From positions 1,655 to 9,776 of the forward strand of contig JADGED010000081.1 in assembly GCA_016744555.1 (NCBI GenBank): a DNA stretch of 8,122 nucleotides, given 5' to 3'. The notes beneath the pieces are model-generated. The model was given only the letters and a program-made list of their open reading frames with translations. It was not told the DNA's origin and did not search any database. The translations under genes and the position numbers were made by a program. The stretch is from Desulfuromonadaceae bacterium. Lineage in GTDB: Bacteria; Desulfobacterota; Desulfuromonadia; Desulfuromonadales; Geopsychrobacteraceae. Shown one piece after another: positions 1 through 7,901 of the stretch (position 1 is its first letter; the number at the start of each line of letters is the position of its first letter).

Positions 1-1279
1 TAATTGGCCCTGCCTTCAAGCCGCCTTTAATAGTAAAGAAGAACTGATTTTTGTACCCCAGCTTAAACGAAGTCAAATCAATTGTAGCTCCGGCCAACGA
101 AGCCGACACGCCATTGAAGCTGCTGCCGACAACAGCACTATCTATTGTAATTCCGCCGTCATAAACTTCGATACCAGAAAGAACTAACGAATCGGGAAGG
201 CCAGATAATAGCGACGCACCCTTCAACGCAAAATTACTATCGAGGCCAAAGTAGAGACCGCTCTTGTCGCCACTGCCCGAACTATAACCGGCGTTAAGCC
301 CAGATACGGTTACCGTTGCAAATGGTGCCTCATGGGTAAAGCTAGCATTACTTTCTCCACCTAAAGACCAACCTGCAACACCACTACTATCCAGAGCAAG
401 GCTTGCAGCGACCTGAAGATTGAAAAATTCTTCTAAAGTGAGATTCATCGCCAAACCGGCGCTGGCGATAGAGAATTTATCAAACACCAAACTGGCCTTG
501 GTCAGGGTCGCATCAAAACCAATATCGGCAAGGCTGACATTTTCGGTCGAAACTCCGCCGGTAAAACCGCTAGCATCGATAGTCCACTCATCAACCCCAA
601 TATCAATCTGTTTACCATCGGCATAAGGGATGGCAAGCGTTCCCGACAAAGTTAAACTTTGCGCAGCAAAAGCAATATCTCCGGCAAAATCTTTTACCTG
701 TAGATCGGTGCCAGGCAAATTAAACGCCATTCCCGTTGCATCAAAACCATAAGTGTTCGCTGCGATATCAAAATTAATTTCTGGGGTTAAGCTGGTTACG
801 CCATCGGCAATACTGGCCATACTGTAACCGGTGCCAAAAAGAAGATTACCTTCTATATTTTTAATCCCAAACATTCCAGCATCGATCCCTTTGGTGGAAT
901 CAAAAGCGACCTTAACTTCAGTAAGCTTGCCTTTAATACCATAGGTCGCGTGGTCAACAATGGTCATGGTTTTTCCAGTGGCATCAGCCCAAGTTACAGT
1001 GACCTGCAAACCATTCCCTGCCAGACCAAAATCGGAGAAACTTAAACCTTCGGTATAACCGGCGAGGATTCCTTGATCAAAGCTGATTGATGCTCCGGTG
1101 CCAATAGTCCCAAAGACACCGCCTGTATCGACACCAACGGATACACTAGGAATAGAGGCAGTAAAGAAATCGTTACTTATAGTGAAATTACCCTCTGGGG
1201 CAAAATTAATGGTGCCACTCACCAATTTTTTGTTAGCAATATCTATCTCAAGATTTGAAACCGAGACAGGTAATTCACC
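1..1279 (-). repeat. Tandem repeat unit 5, cut by the window edge (residues ~2175-2600+)
   Basis: This is the fifth copy, at least 426 codons. It opens GELPVSVSNLEIDIANKK, paralleling the earlier NELLVQLNG...VDIANR openings. GTGY follows at 2323, then LPGTDL, and an FFFTIKGG strand (F2588) in place of FWLGLKG. GWH is absent. The part before GTGY has about 10 residues more than in units 1-3. Whether further units follow is not visible. Confidence 0.75.
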
Positions 1280-4200
1280 AAAAGCATTCAAGGCAGCAGG
1301 GTCAATATCGCCATGGATAGCGCCAAGATAGAGGCTGGCTTCACCACTCCAAGTTCCATCAGCAAGAGCAAGCGCTCCTGTTAATCTAAAATTATCACCA
1401 ACTTTAATGACGATATCATCGGCTCGCAAAGTACCTAAATCGACATCACCCTGATGGGAAATTCTGATTGATCCCTCAATGTCTTGATTAAGAATCTTGG
1501 CATTACCACCCAAAATAATCCACAGCAGGTTATCGTCTACCGTGAAGCCAAATTCGGTAAGGGCAAGCTGTGCTGCACCGTTGCCAACAGAAAACGCTGG
1601 CAAAGAGGATGGAAACATGACCGGTGAATCAATGTTTGGCATGGAGATAGAGCTTTTAGAGATCGACAAATCACTGAAATTAAAGGTGCGAGCAACATCA
1701 GCGACCGTTGGATCAAGTGCTAGGTCACCATCGAGAACAACCGTTATCTTGCCATTTGCGTAGCCACCACCAATTGTGGTTAAAGTCAGATCAGCAAAAC
1801 CAGCCAAAGACAAAGGTGCATCTGGCAGTTCAGTAATGATCGTCAGCTCATTCAAACCGCTGTTGCTAATACTTGCGGTAACATCTATGGGGATGTTATC
1901 AAATTTGGCCAGCTTGATTTTAGCTGCGAAGGAACCTGAAACCGAGTTACTGGTTATCCCAAAGGAAAATGAATCAACGGTGGCAGAGAACCCTGCCAAG
2001 CCAAATTTACCAATACTACCGGGATTAATATCAACCTCGCCGGTGGTTGAAATGCCGCTGGAAGAGAGGACTAGGGCGCTGGTTTCAGATAAGCCAATGG
2101 AGCCACCACCAAGGTTTGCTGGCAACTGCACCTTGCCCCAAACCTTTAACTTTTTATCATTTAAGTAGAGACGCCCATTGATGCCTCCAACTTTAAAGTC
2201 AGTTCCGGGGATGGTAAATGAGAGGCGTTCAAGCCTTTTAGCAGCTTCGGCTTGCGCCTGTTTAACCGCCTCATCTCCCATCTCTTCAAGATTTGTCGCT
2301 TGCTGTACACCCCAAGTAATTCCTTGATCTGCAAGCATTTTCAGGGAGGTTAAATCCTCGCCCATCCCATAACCTGAACCAAGCTTAATGCTACCATCGA
2401 GATCGGTCAAACGAAGTTTATCGAGCAACTCGGCAGCGCTAGTATCAACCGCAACGGTCAATTCACTCAGCAACAGGGTAATCCCATATTCACCAGTGAG
2501 AACAGGGAGAGACACAGGGTTACGCCCGGCATTATAGGTTACTGATCCGGCAAAACCGGTGGGAGATAACTCAATATTGGCAAAACTCAAATTAGTTGGT
2601 GGGGTAGGAATATCAATTCCGGCAAGGGAGGTAAGCTGAAAATCACCATCTACGGAGGCACCATCAAAGCCAAAACTAACCGAACGAATTACCGCAGCAA
2701 AGACGCCAAGCTTTGGTTTGAGCGGCTCTTTAAAGGTTAACTGCACCGTACCTGAGGTAATTTTTTTATTATCGAGATCGACGCCAAGATTCTTAAAGCT
2801 TACATTGATTTCACCAGTTAACGGATCTTTAATATTATCAGGAAGGTGGTCGGTCAAAAATCCGGCGTTAATATAACCGTCACCAGACATGATACCATCG
2901 ACCATTTCGGCATTTGTCCGTAGTTTAAAGTCGCCAATAGCTAGGGTCAACCCTTCAAAACCAAAGTCGAAATCGTAAGTTTTGTCGTGAAAAATCGTGG
3001 CAGTTATATCCGCCTCGTTGCCAGCATACTCAGCATGCCCTTTTAACCCAAACCAAAACAAACCACCTTTGACCCCAACGCCATACTCTTCAAGGCTCAC
3101 CGATGCGGCATTAATATCAATTTTCGCTTCATCTAGGTTGTGCCAGCCACCAAGATCACCGGCAAATTCAAGCGACGATTTATAAACTCGCAGCCCACTA
3201 AAAGCTACAGGCTTTTTATATTCTGATAATAAAGTATGTGTCGGTGTAATGCTGCCATCCAATTCGACATATAAATTATCGTTCTTATACCCTGCCTCAA
3301 CATGGTCCAGAGCTAAAGTAGCAAACCCTTCAAGGTTAAAGGTTTTGTTCAGCTTACCAGTATCAATCGTAACCTCTTTTAAGCCTGCAGTACTATTAAA
3401 AGCCGCTGCTACCGCAACCTTTAAACCACCAAACTGACTAAAGCACAGATCACCAGCAAGGCGACCGGAGATAACGTTGGAGTTAATACCTAGGGATAAT
3501 CCGGTAAGAATCGTATCGATATTGGCGATTGGAATAGCGGGCAAGTCACCTGGATCAAATTGCAAATCACCACCGGTGGACAAACCATTTGTCGCCGATA
3601 AGGTAACTGGCTGGCCTGCAGGGATGGTTACGCTGGCATTATTAAGCTCTGGCGGCAGATAAATTGTTCCAGATATGGATAGCGATTTAGCATCTAAATC
3701 GATAGAACCACCGAGATCTCCGATAGCAAAACCACCGGGCAGATTTAATCGAGCCAAAGACGCCTGCGCCTCTGTTGCGGTACTTTTACCCCACGCTATC
3801 GCATTGTTAGCCAGCAGTTCAAGGTCTGGGATTTCCAGATCATCAAAACCAGCCCCAAAAAGAACTCCACCACTGAAGGTATTGAGGCTGACCATAGAGG
3901 CTAAACTTTTGCGGGTATCAACATTTACCGATAAGGTATCTAGGTTGAGACTAAAGCCATACTCACCCTCAACAATTGTAACTGTGCGGATTCCGGCATC
4001 ACCAATAAGGTCAATGTCTCCGGCAAAACCGTCTGCCCCTAAATAAAGGTCGGCAAAGGGTATATCGCTCACCGCCAAGCCAAGACCAGCAAGATTAATA
4101 GAGCCATCAATAGTTGCACTTGAGGTAGAAAAGGTTATCCCGGCAAGCTGCATCTGTACCGAACCAAGGGTGAAAGCAAGTGGTGCCGGTGGGGTTAATG

Positions 4201-7200
4201 TGACCGAACCTAGAGTAACTAGACGATTTGCGATATCGACATTAAAACCATTTAGCTGAACCAGCAATTCGTTATCTTGGTTAAACAAACCGGGAAACTT
4301 AGTCCGTAATATTGCAGGTAAGCCCGCGATGGCTCCCTGGGCACTACTGATCAATCCAGCATCATCAACAGCACTGCGATCAACCTTGAGGGAAAAATCA
4401 CCAAAGGCAAAATAGAACTTATCTAAGTCGATACCGCTAAGCTCAGTCGTCCCATCATGAAAAACCCGTGCGGTAGCATTAATTTCTGCTCCTACTAGTG
4501 AGCCGCTACCTTTTACCCCTAACCAAAACTTATTGTCTTCAACCCCTACTCCATATTGCGTAAGGCTAAGACTTGCCCCCTCAACCTGAAAGCTAGCTCC
4601 GCTTAGCTCGTGCCAACCAGACAATGTACTGGCCAAAGTGATTGCATCATTAGCTATGGTAAGGCCCTCAAACGCTAGCGATTCACCAATTCCAGTCACA
4701 TTTGAAAGCAAGCTGTTTGTCGGCGCAATAGACCCATCCATCTCCACCGAAAAATTACCAGCGTCATATCCCAATGCTAACTTGGTTAATGACAAGGTCG
4801 CAAAGTCTGCCAAATTAAAGCTGTAAGTGTCCTTTTCTACTGCTAGACGAAAAGATTTTAGACCGGCGGCACTGATATCGGCGGCAATATCAAGGGGAAG
4901 GCTAGCGAAGCTAGTCAACACAACCTCACCAGTTAAACTACCAGATGGAATATTATCGGCAATTGCCAAAGAGAGCGTTTCTAAGCTAGTCGGGAACCCA
5001 GAAAGATCAAGTGGAGGTAGATTTTCGGCATCGAACTCTATTGTCCCAGTGGTTGAAATACCATTTGTCGACAATATGAGTGGTGTAGTTGCCGGTAGAG
5101 ATATCGATCCCCCGCCAAATTCGGTAGGGAACTGAAACTTTCCACTTAAGGCGATACTTTTGGCGGTGACATTAATCGAACCACCTAGGTCAATAAGTTT
5201 AAAATCTGTTCCTGGGATAGTCATAGCGGTAGGGACAAGTTCTTGCCCCTCTATCACCACAGAGCGCCCCCAAGCGATGGCATTATTGGTCAACAATTGC
5301 AGGTTGTCTATTTTAAGATTATCGTAACCAGAGCCAAATTGCAGCGCACCAGCTAATCCGGTAAGTTCCACCATATCTGCCAGTGGTAATTTAGTATCTA
5401 CCGCAACTTTCAGTTCGCTAAGTTCAAGACCAAAACCATAATCGCCAGACAAAACTTCTACCGACAAAGCCCCACTTAAGCCGACCAGATCTATTTCTCC
5501 AGCGAAACCTGTTGTACTAAAACCTAAGGCTTCGAAAGGGATATCTGCCACAGCCAGGCCGATGCCAGCCAATGAAATAGAGCCGTCTATTTCGGCACCG
5601 GTGGTCGAGAAGGTCATTCCTGCAAGGGACATTTGCACTGGTCCAAGGTCAAAACCGAGGGGTTCCGGTGGATTCAACGTTACCGACCCAAGGTTTACTT
5701 TGCGGTTAGCAATATCAACCTTTAAACCATTTAATTGAACCAGCAGTTCGTTGGCTTCGTTAAACAAGCCGGGAAACTTATTTATGACAATATCGGGTAA
5801 TCCGGCAATAGTGCCCTCTGCCCCGTTAATCATACCTTCGACATCAACAGCACTACTTTCAACCTTGAGGAGAAAATCACCAAAGTTGAGACTAAGATTT
5901 TTAAGATCTATTCCACTTAGTTCTACAGTACCATCATGAAACATTCTGGCAGTTGCATTTACATCTGCTCCGGCAAGGGTTCCGGTCCCCTTTAGACCAA
6001 GCCAGAACTTGTTGCTATCGACTCCAAGACCATATTCATTGAGAACTAGTGACGCCCCTTCTATTTCGGCTGAGGCTCCACTTAAGCCGTGCCACCCCTC
6101 CAGCTTCGCAGCTAAGGTGATCGCATCTTGGGCAATGGTTAGTCCTTCAAAAACCAAAGATTCACCGATACCGGTAATTGATGACACTAGATCTGATGTC
6201 GGTGTAATGGAACCATCCAACTCCACCGAAAAGTCACCAGCGTCATAGGTCAATGCAAGCTTCGTTAACGATAGGGTCGCAAAACCTTTCAAATCAAAAC
6301 TGTAAGTGTCATTTTCTACCGCTAGGCGGACAGAATCCAAGCCATCAGCACTGATGTCAGCGGCTATATTAAGGGGAAGACTAGCGAAACTGGTCAACAC
6401 AACTTCACCGTTTAAACTGCCAGAGGGGATATTATCGAAAATTGCCAATGATAATGTATCAAGGCTGGTTGGGAATCCGGACAAATCAAGAGATGGGAGG
6501 GAGGCAGAATCAAAATCAATAGTGGTGCCGGTAGAGATACCATTACGTGACAAAATCAAAGGGGTAGCTGCGGGTAAACTTACAGATCCACCGCCCAATG
6601 CTGCGGGAAAATTAAACCTGCCGGACAAAGTTACACTTTTATTATTTAGATCAACTGAGCCACCAATATTGCTAATGCTAAAATCGGTGTTGGGGATGGT
6701 TATTTTACTAACTAATTGTTGACCGGCGACCGATGTAGCGACAACCGCATTAGCTCCATAAGCTAATAAATTATTTTCAAGCAGTTTTAAATCCGGGACT
6801 GTGACATCACCATAACCACTGCCTAGTAGAATTGAACCATCGATACTACTGAGCCCAATTGGAATTTCTTTTGCGGTATTAATCTCTATTGACAGTTCAT
6901 TCAACGCAACACTTACGCCATAGGATCCAGGGATAATTTCAAAGTTCTGGATTGGGTCAGAAGTATTTAATAAGGTTAAAACATGGTTGATTGCGGTAGG
7001 AGAAAATTCAAGCGCAGCAAAGCTTATTGCTGGTGCAGAAGGGAGAACAATTTCGGGGAGAACAATTGATCCAGCAGCAGAAGCGCCGTCCTTTGTAAAT
7101 GTCAAACTAGATAAAGTAAAAGTTGCCCCTGCATAGCTAAACTTAAACCCTGCATCAAAGACGACTGAACCACTGGTTATAGTTTTGCCGTCAACAACCA

Positions 7201-7801
7201 AATCAGTAACATTGAGAATTAGTTCATCGGTACCTGGCTTTTTTAGTTTTGCCGGGACAAATTGTCCAAGCCAACCTAGAGCCAAGGTTGCCTCTCCAGT
7301 CAGCTTTCTTTCAACGACCTTTGCTGCACTGTTCAGCAAAAACTCGCCAAGTTGGTAGATATTTCCAGTTTCATCGACATGGGTATTGAGCAAATAATCA
7401 TCAAATACCTCTACCCTGATCCCTTTACGTACTACCCGGATAGAAAAATCGTAAGCTTTATTCATATCGGGGCTAAATCGATAAGACCACCTACTTTGCC
7501 CTCTGGCAGTTTGCCAACTTTTACCGCCATCAAAGGTAACCTGAACCGCTAATTCATCAACCTCAATAGCCTTATCCTCTTGCTCCAATAGTCCACGAAG
7601 AATCATTTCACCATTAATTAGGTCTTCTGGATAAAAACTTAGTTCATGAATTTCATAATCAAAAACTTTCTCACCATTAATGGTAACTTCATCTAAGTAA
7701 CCGAGGTGGTCACCTTCATAAAATATCGCATGAGCAGTAAATGAAGTAGTAAGAATGAGTAGCAAGCAAAAGAAAAATGGCAGAGCAATTTTTTGTTTCA
7801 T
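1..7801 (-). CDS. Giant secreted tandem-repeat protein, 3' end beyond window
   Basis: One frame stays open from the ATG at 7799-7801 to the left edge (2,600 codons, no stop), so the C-terminus is missing. The order is: signal peptide (residues 1-25), a unique N-terminal domain (about 26-165), a short linker, then five homologous units beginning near residues 192, 684, 1177, 1663 and 2175. The sequence is rich in alternating hydrophobic and small or polar residues (G, S, T, D, N, A, L), which suggests beta-strands and turns throughout. Only two cysteines were seen (C12 in the signal peptide, C1453). No RTX nonapeptides, CxxCH haem sites, LPXTG or catalytic motifs were noticed. The ATG was chosen because a signal peptide follows directly, TAAAGGG lies 9 bases upstream, and the in-frame upstream stretch has a stop (7865-7867) and no ATG or GTG. 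The family is not recognised. An adhesin or surface filament, or a lipid-groove protein of the AsmA/TamB type, are possibilities only. Confidence is high that the gene is real and low on role. Confidence 0.95.
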   Translation of the reverse strand, partial: MKQKIALPFFFCLLLILTTSFTAHAIFYEGDHLGYLDEVTINGEKVFDYEIHELSFYPEDLINGEMILRGLLEQEDKAIEVDELAVQVTFDGGKSWQTARGQSRWSYRFSPDMNKAYDFSIRVVRKGIRVEVFDDYLLNTHVDETGNIYQLGEFLLNSAAKVVERKLTGEATLALGWLGQFVPAKLKKPGTDELILNVTDLVVDGKTITSGSVVFDAGFKFSYAGATFTLSSLTFTKDGASAAGSIVLPEIVLPSAPAISFAALEFSPTAINHVLTLLNTSDPIQNFEIIPGSYGVSVALNELSIEINTAKEIPIGLSSIDGSILLGSGYGDVTVPDLKLLENNLLAYGANAVVATSVAGQQLVSKITIPNTDFSISNIGGSVDLNNKSVTLSGRFNFPAALGGGSVSLPAATPLILSRNGISTGTTIDFDSASLPSLDLSGFPTSLDTLSLAIFDNIPSGSLNGEVVLTSFASLPLNIAADISADGLDSVRLAVENDTYSFDLKGFATLSLTKLALTYDAGDFSVELDGSITPTSDLVSSITGIGESLVFEGLTIAQDAITLAAKLEGWHGLSGASAEIEGASLVLNEYGLGVDSNKFWLGLKGTGTLAGADVNATARMFHDGTVELSGIDLKNLSLNFGDFLLKVESSAVDVEGMINGAEGTIAGLPDIVINKFPGLFNEANELLVQLNGLKVDIANRKVNLGSVTLNPPEPLGFDLGPVQMSLAGMTFSTTGAEIDGSISLAGIGLAVADIPFEALGFSTTGFAGEIDLVGLSGALSVEVLSGDYGFGLELSELKVAVDTKLPLADMVELTGLAGALQFGSGYDNLKIDNLQLLTNNAIAWGRSVVIEGQELVPTAMTIPGTDFKLIDLGGSINVTAKSIALSGKFQFPTEFGGGSISLPATTPLILSTNGISTTGTIEFDAENLPPLDLSGFPTSLETLSLAIADNIPSGSLTGEVVLTSFASLPLDIAADISAAGLKSFRLAVEKDTYSFNLADFATLSLTKLALGYDAGNFSVEMDGSIAPTNSLLSNVTGIGESLAFEGLTIANDAITLASTLSGWHELSGASFQVEGASLSLTQYGVGVEDNKFWLGVKGSGSLVGAEINATARVFHDGTTELSGIDLDKFYFAFGDFSLKVDRSAVDDAGLISSAQGAIAGLPAILRTKFPGLFNQDNELLVQLNGFNVDIANRLVTLGSVTLTPPAPLAFTLGSVQMQLAGITFSTSSATIDGSINLAGLGLAVSDIPFADLYLGADGFAGDIDLIGDAGIRTVTIVEGEYGFSLNLDTLSVNVDTRKSLASMVSLNTFSGGVLFGAGFDDLEIPDLELLANNAIAWGKSTATEAQASLARLNLPGGFAIGDLGGSIDLDAKSLSISGTIYLPPELNNASVTIPAGQPVTLSATNGLSTGGDLQFDPGDLPAIPIANIDTILTGLSLGINSNVISGRLAGDLCFSQFGGLKVAVAAAFNSTAGLKEVTIDTGKLNKTFNLEGFATLALDHVEAGYKNDNLYVELDGSITPTHTLLSEYKKPVAFSGLRVYKSSLEFAGDLGGWHNLDEAKIDINAASVSLEEYGVGVKGGLFWFGLKGHAEYAGNEADITATIFHDKTYDFDFGFEGLTLAIGDFKLRTNAEMVDGIMSGDGYINAGFLTDHLPDNIKDPLTGEINVSFKNLGVDLDNKKITSGTVQLTFKEPLKPKLGVFAAVIRSVSFGFDGASVDGDFQLTSLAGIDIPTPPTNLSFANIELSPTGFAGSVTYNAGRNPVSLPVLTGEYGITLLLSELTVAVDTSAAELLDKLRLTDLDGSIKLGSGYGMGEDLTSLKMLADQGITWGVQQATNLEEMGDEAVKQAQAEAAKRLERLSFTIPGTDFKVGGINGRLYLNDKKLKVWGKVQLPANLGGGSIGLSETSALVLSSSGISTTGEVDINPGSIGKFGLAGFSATVDSFSFGITSNSVSGSFAAKIKLAKFDNIPIDVTASISNSGLNELTIITELPDAPLSLAGFADLTLTTIGGGYANGKITVVLDGDLALDPTVADVARTFNFSDLSISKSSISMPNIDSPVMFPSSLPAFSVGNGAAQLALTEFGFTVDDNLLWIILGGNAKILNQDIEGSIRISHQGDVDLGTLRADDIVIKVGDNFRLTGALALADGTWSGEASLYLGAIHGDIDPAALNAFGELPVSVSNLEIDIANKKLVSGTINFAPEGNFTISNDFFTASIPSVSVGVDTGGVFGTIGTGASISFDQGILAGYTEGLSFSDFGLAGNGLQVTVTWADATGKTMTIVDHATYGIKGKLTEVKVAFDSTKGIDAGMFGIKNIEGNLLFGTGYSMASIADGVTSLTPEINFDIAANTYGFDATGMAFNLPGTDLQVKDFAGDIAFAAQSLTLSGTLAIPYADGKQIDIGVDEWTIDASGFTGGVSTENVSLADIGFDATLTKASLVFDKFSIASAGLAMNLTLEEFFNLQVAASLALDSSGVAGWSLGGESNASFTHEAPFATVTVSGLNAGYSSGSGDKSGLYFGLDSNFALKGASLLSGLPDSLVLSGIEVYDGGITIDSAVVGSSFNGVSASLAGATIDLTSFKLGYKNQFFFTIKGGLKAGPI
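1280..2815 (-). repeat. Tandem repeat unit 4, diverged and longer (residues ~1663-2174)
   Basis: This is the fourth copy, 512 codons, and clearly more diverged. GSGY at 1808, IPGTDF and LGGGSIGL are retained. The GWH motif is gone, FWLGLKG has become LLWIILGG (W2094), and FHDGT has become SHQGD. Most of the extra length lies between GSGY and the tryptophan (286 residues against 267-273 in units 1-3), where a charged helix-like stretch follows W1830. Confidence 0.8.
2816..4273 (-). repeat. Tandem repeat unit 3 (residues ~1177-1662)
   Basis: This is the third full copy, 486 codons. It opens NELLVQLNG at N1177, almost identical to the unit 2 opening, then has GAGF at 1316-1319, LPGGF in place of IPGTDF, GWH with W1553, FWFGLKG with W1583, and FHDKT in place of FHDGT. 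The first third tracks unit 2 closely; the second half is more diverged. It contains C1453, the only cysteine seen outside the signal peptide. Confidence 0.85.
4274..5752 (-). repeat. Tandem repeat unit 2 (residues ~684-1176)
   Basis: This is the second full copy, 493 codons, beginning NELLVQLNG at N684. Its landmarks match unit 1 at an offset of 493-496 residues: GSGY at 823-826, IPGTDF, SLPATTPL with L902, W1063 of GWH, W1093 of FWLGVKG, and FHDGT. It contains the tidiest version of every motif and can serve as the reference unit. Conservation with unit 1 extends to the DNA, with long near-identical blocks at an offset of about 1,480 bases. Confidence 0.9.
5753..7228 (-). repeat. Tandem repeat unit 1 (residues ~192-683)
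   Basis: This is the first full copy, 492 codons. The landmarks in order are: DEL opening at 192; YGVSV strand; GSGYG at 327-331; IPNTDF; GGGSVSLPA with L409; SFASLPL; a GSITPT turn; GWH with W570; EYGLGV; FWLGLKG with W600; FHDGT; then FPGLFN leading into the next unit. Hand alignment shows it is most similar to unit 2. Its first 135 residues, up to GSGY, are the part least like the other copies. Confidence 0.9.
7307..7726 (-). other. Unique N-terminal domain with Ig-like beta-sandwich signature
   Basis: Residues about 26-165 do not match the downstream units. The stretch VQVTFDGGKSW, ending at W96, followed by a second tryptophan at W105 in SRWSYRF and then an alternating strand (YDFSIRVV), resembles the conserved core of bacterial Ig-like domains. 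Those typically read V-x-V-S-x-D-G-G-x-x-W and then W-x-Y. The domain is more charged (E, D, K, R) than the repeats. It may cap the repeat stack or mediate attachment, but that is inference. Confidence 0.4.
7727..7801 (-). other. Sec signal peptide of the giant protein
   Basis: Residues 1-25 have the classic three parts: a basic start (MKQK), a strongly hydrophobic core (IALPFFFCLLLIL), and a small-residue end TTSFTAHA. An AHA motif fits signal peptidase I, with predicted cleavage between A25 and I26. C12 sits inside the hydrophobic core and is not preceded by a lipobox, so lipoprotein processing is unlikely. An uncleaved N-terminal membrane anchor, as in TamB/AsmA proteins, cannot be fully excluded. 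Confidence 0.85.
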
Positions 7802-7811
7802 TTTATGAAAC
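7795..7811. promoter_or_regulatory. Inverted repeat enclosing the giant gene's start codon
   Basis: The arms GTTTCAT and ATGAAAC (7 bases each) flank a 3-base spacer. In the minus-strand transcript the 3' arm begins with the AUG itself, so a 7-base-pair hairpin with an AAA loop would bury the start codon. The same arms recur in the palindrome at 7921-7938. This could be an RNA hairpin that limits translation or one of a pair of protein-binding sites. It could also be chance, because part of it is constrained by the Met-Lys codons. Confidence 0.4.
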
Positions 7812-7857
7812 CCTTTAAAGGCAATAATGCCAACCAGAACCAAGAAAAGTTCAACAT
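7798..7857 (-). CDS. Possible 19-residue leader peptide coupled to the giant gene
   Basis: ATG at 7855-7857 opens MLNFSWFWLALLPLKGFIK and stops at TGA 7798-7800. The stop overlaps the giant gene's start as ATGA, the usual geometry for translational coupling. The peptide is hydrophobic with two tryptophans. Against it, no clear Shine-Dalgarno precedes its ATG, and a frame this short arises easily by chance. Translating ribosomes would run through the inverted repeat at 7795-7811 and open it. Confidence 0.25.
   Translation of the reverse strand: MLNFSWFWLALLPLKGFIK
7811..7817 (-). promoter_or_regulatory. Ribosome binding site of the giant gene
   Basis: On the minus strand TAAAGGG ends 9 bases before the ATG at 7801. 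It is a moderate Shine-Dalgarno match at slightly long spacing. The last G is also the outermost base of the inverted repeat that contains the start codon, so folding of that repeat would affect access to both. Confidence 0.5.
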
Positions 7858-7901
7858 GTATTTTTTAGAATAAGGTGGAGAGGATCACGGGAGCAGATAC
7901 T

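Noticed and set aside
420..6722. Numerous plus-strand open frames of about 60-138 codons
   Set aside because: They lie antisense to the continuous minus-strand gene, have no family resemblance or consistent ribosome sites, and several recur at the 1.48-kb repeat offset only because the DNA beneath them is repeated.
7766..7768. C12 as a lipoprotein cysteine
   Set aside because: The residues before it (PFFF) are not a lipobox and it lies in the middle of the hydrophobic core; a better signal peptidase I site is at AHA, residues 23-25.
1..7801. RTX calcium repeats, CxxCH haem sites or classic adhesin motifs in the repeats
   Set aside because: No GGxGxDxxx series, no CxxCH and no cell-wall sorting signal were seen; glycine- and aspartate-rich turns are present but irregular.
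7819..7846. Sigma-54-like TTGGCA...TTGC on the minus strand
   Set aside because: The GG and GC dinucleotides are 9 bases apart instead of 12 in TTGGCATTATTGC, and other GG choices nearby give 11 or 13, so the fixed spacing is not met.
7802..7867. Earlier start for the giant gene in the same frame
   Set aside because: The in-frame stretch back to the stop at 7865-7867 is hydrophobic but has no ATG or GTG, only a TTG without a ribosome site; the ATG at 7801 gives a normal signal peptide.
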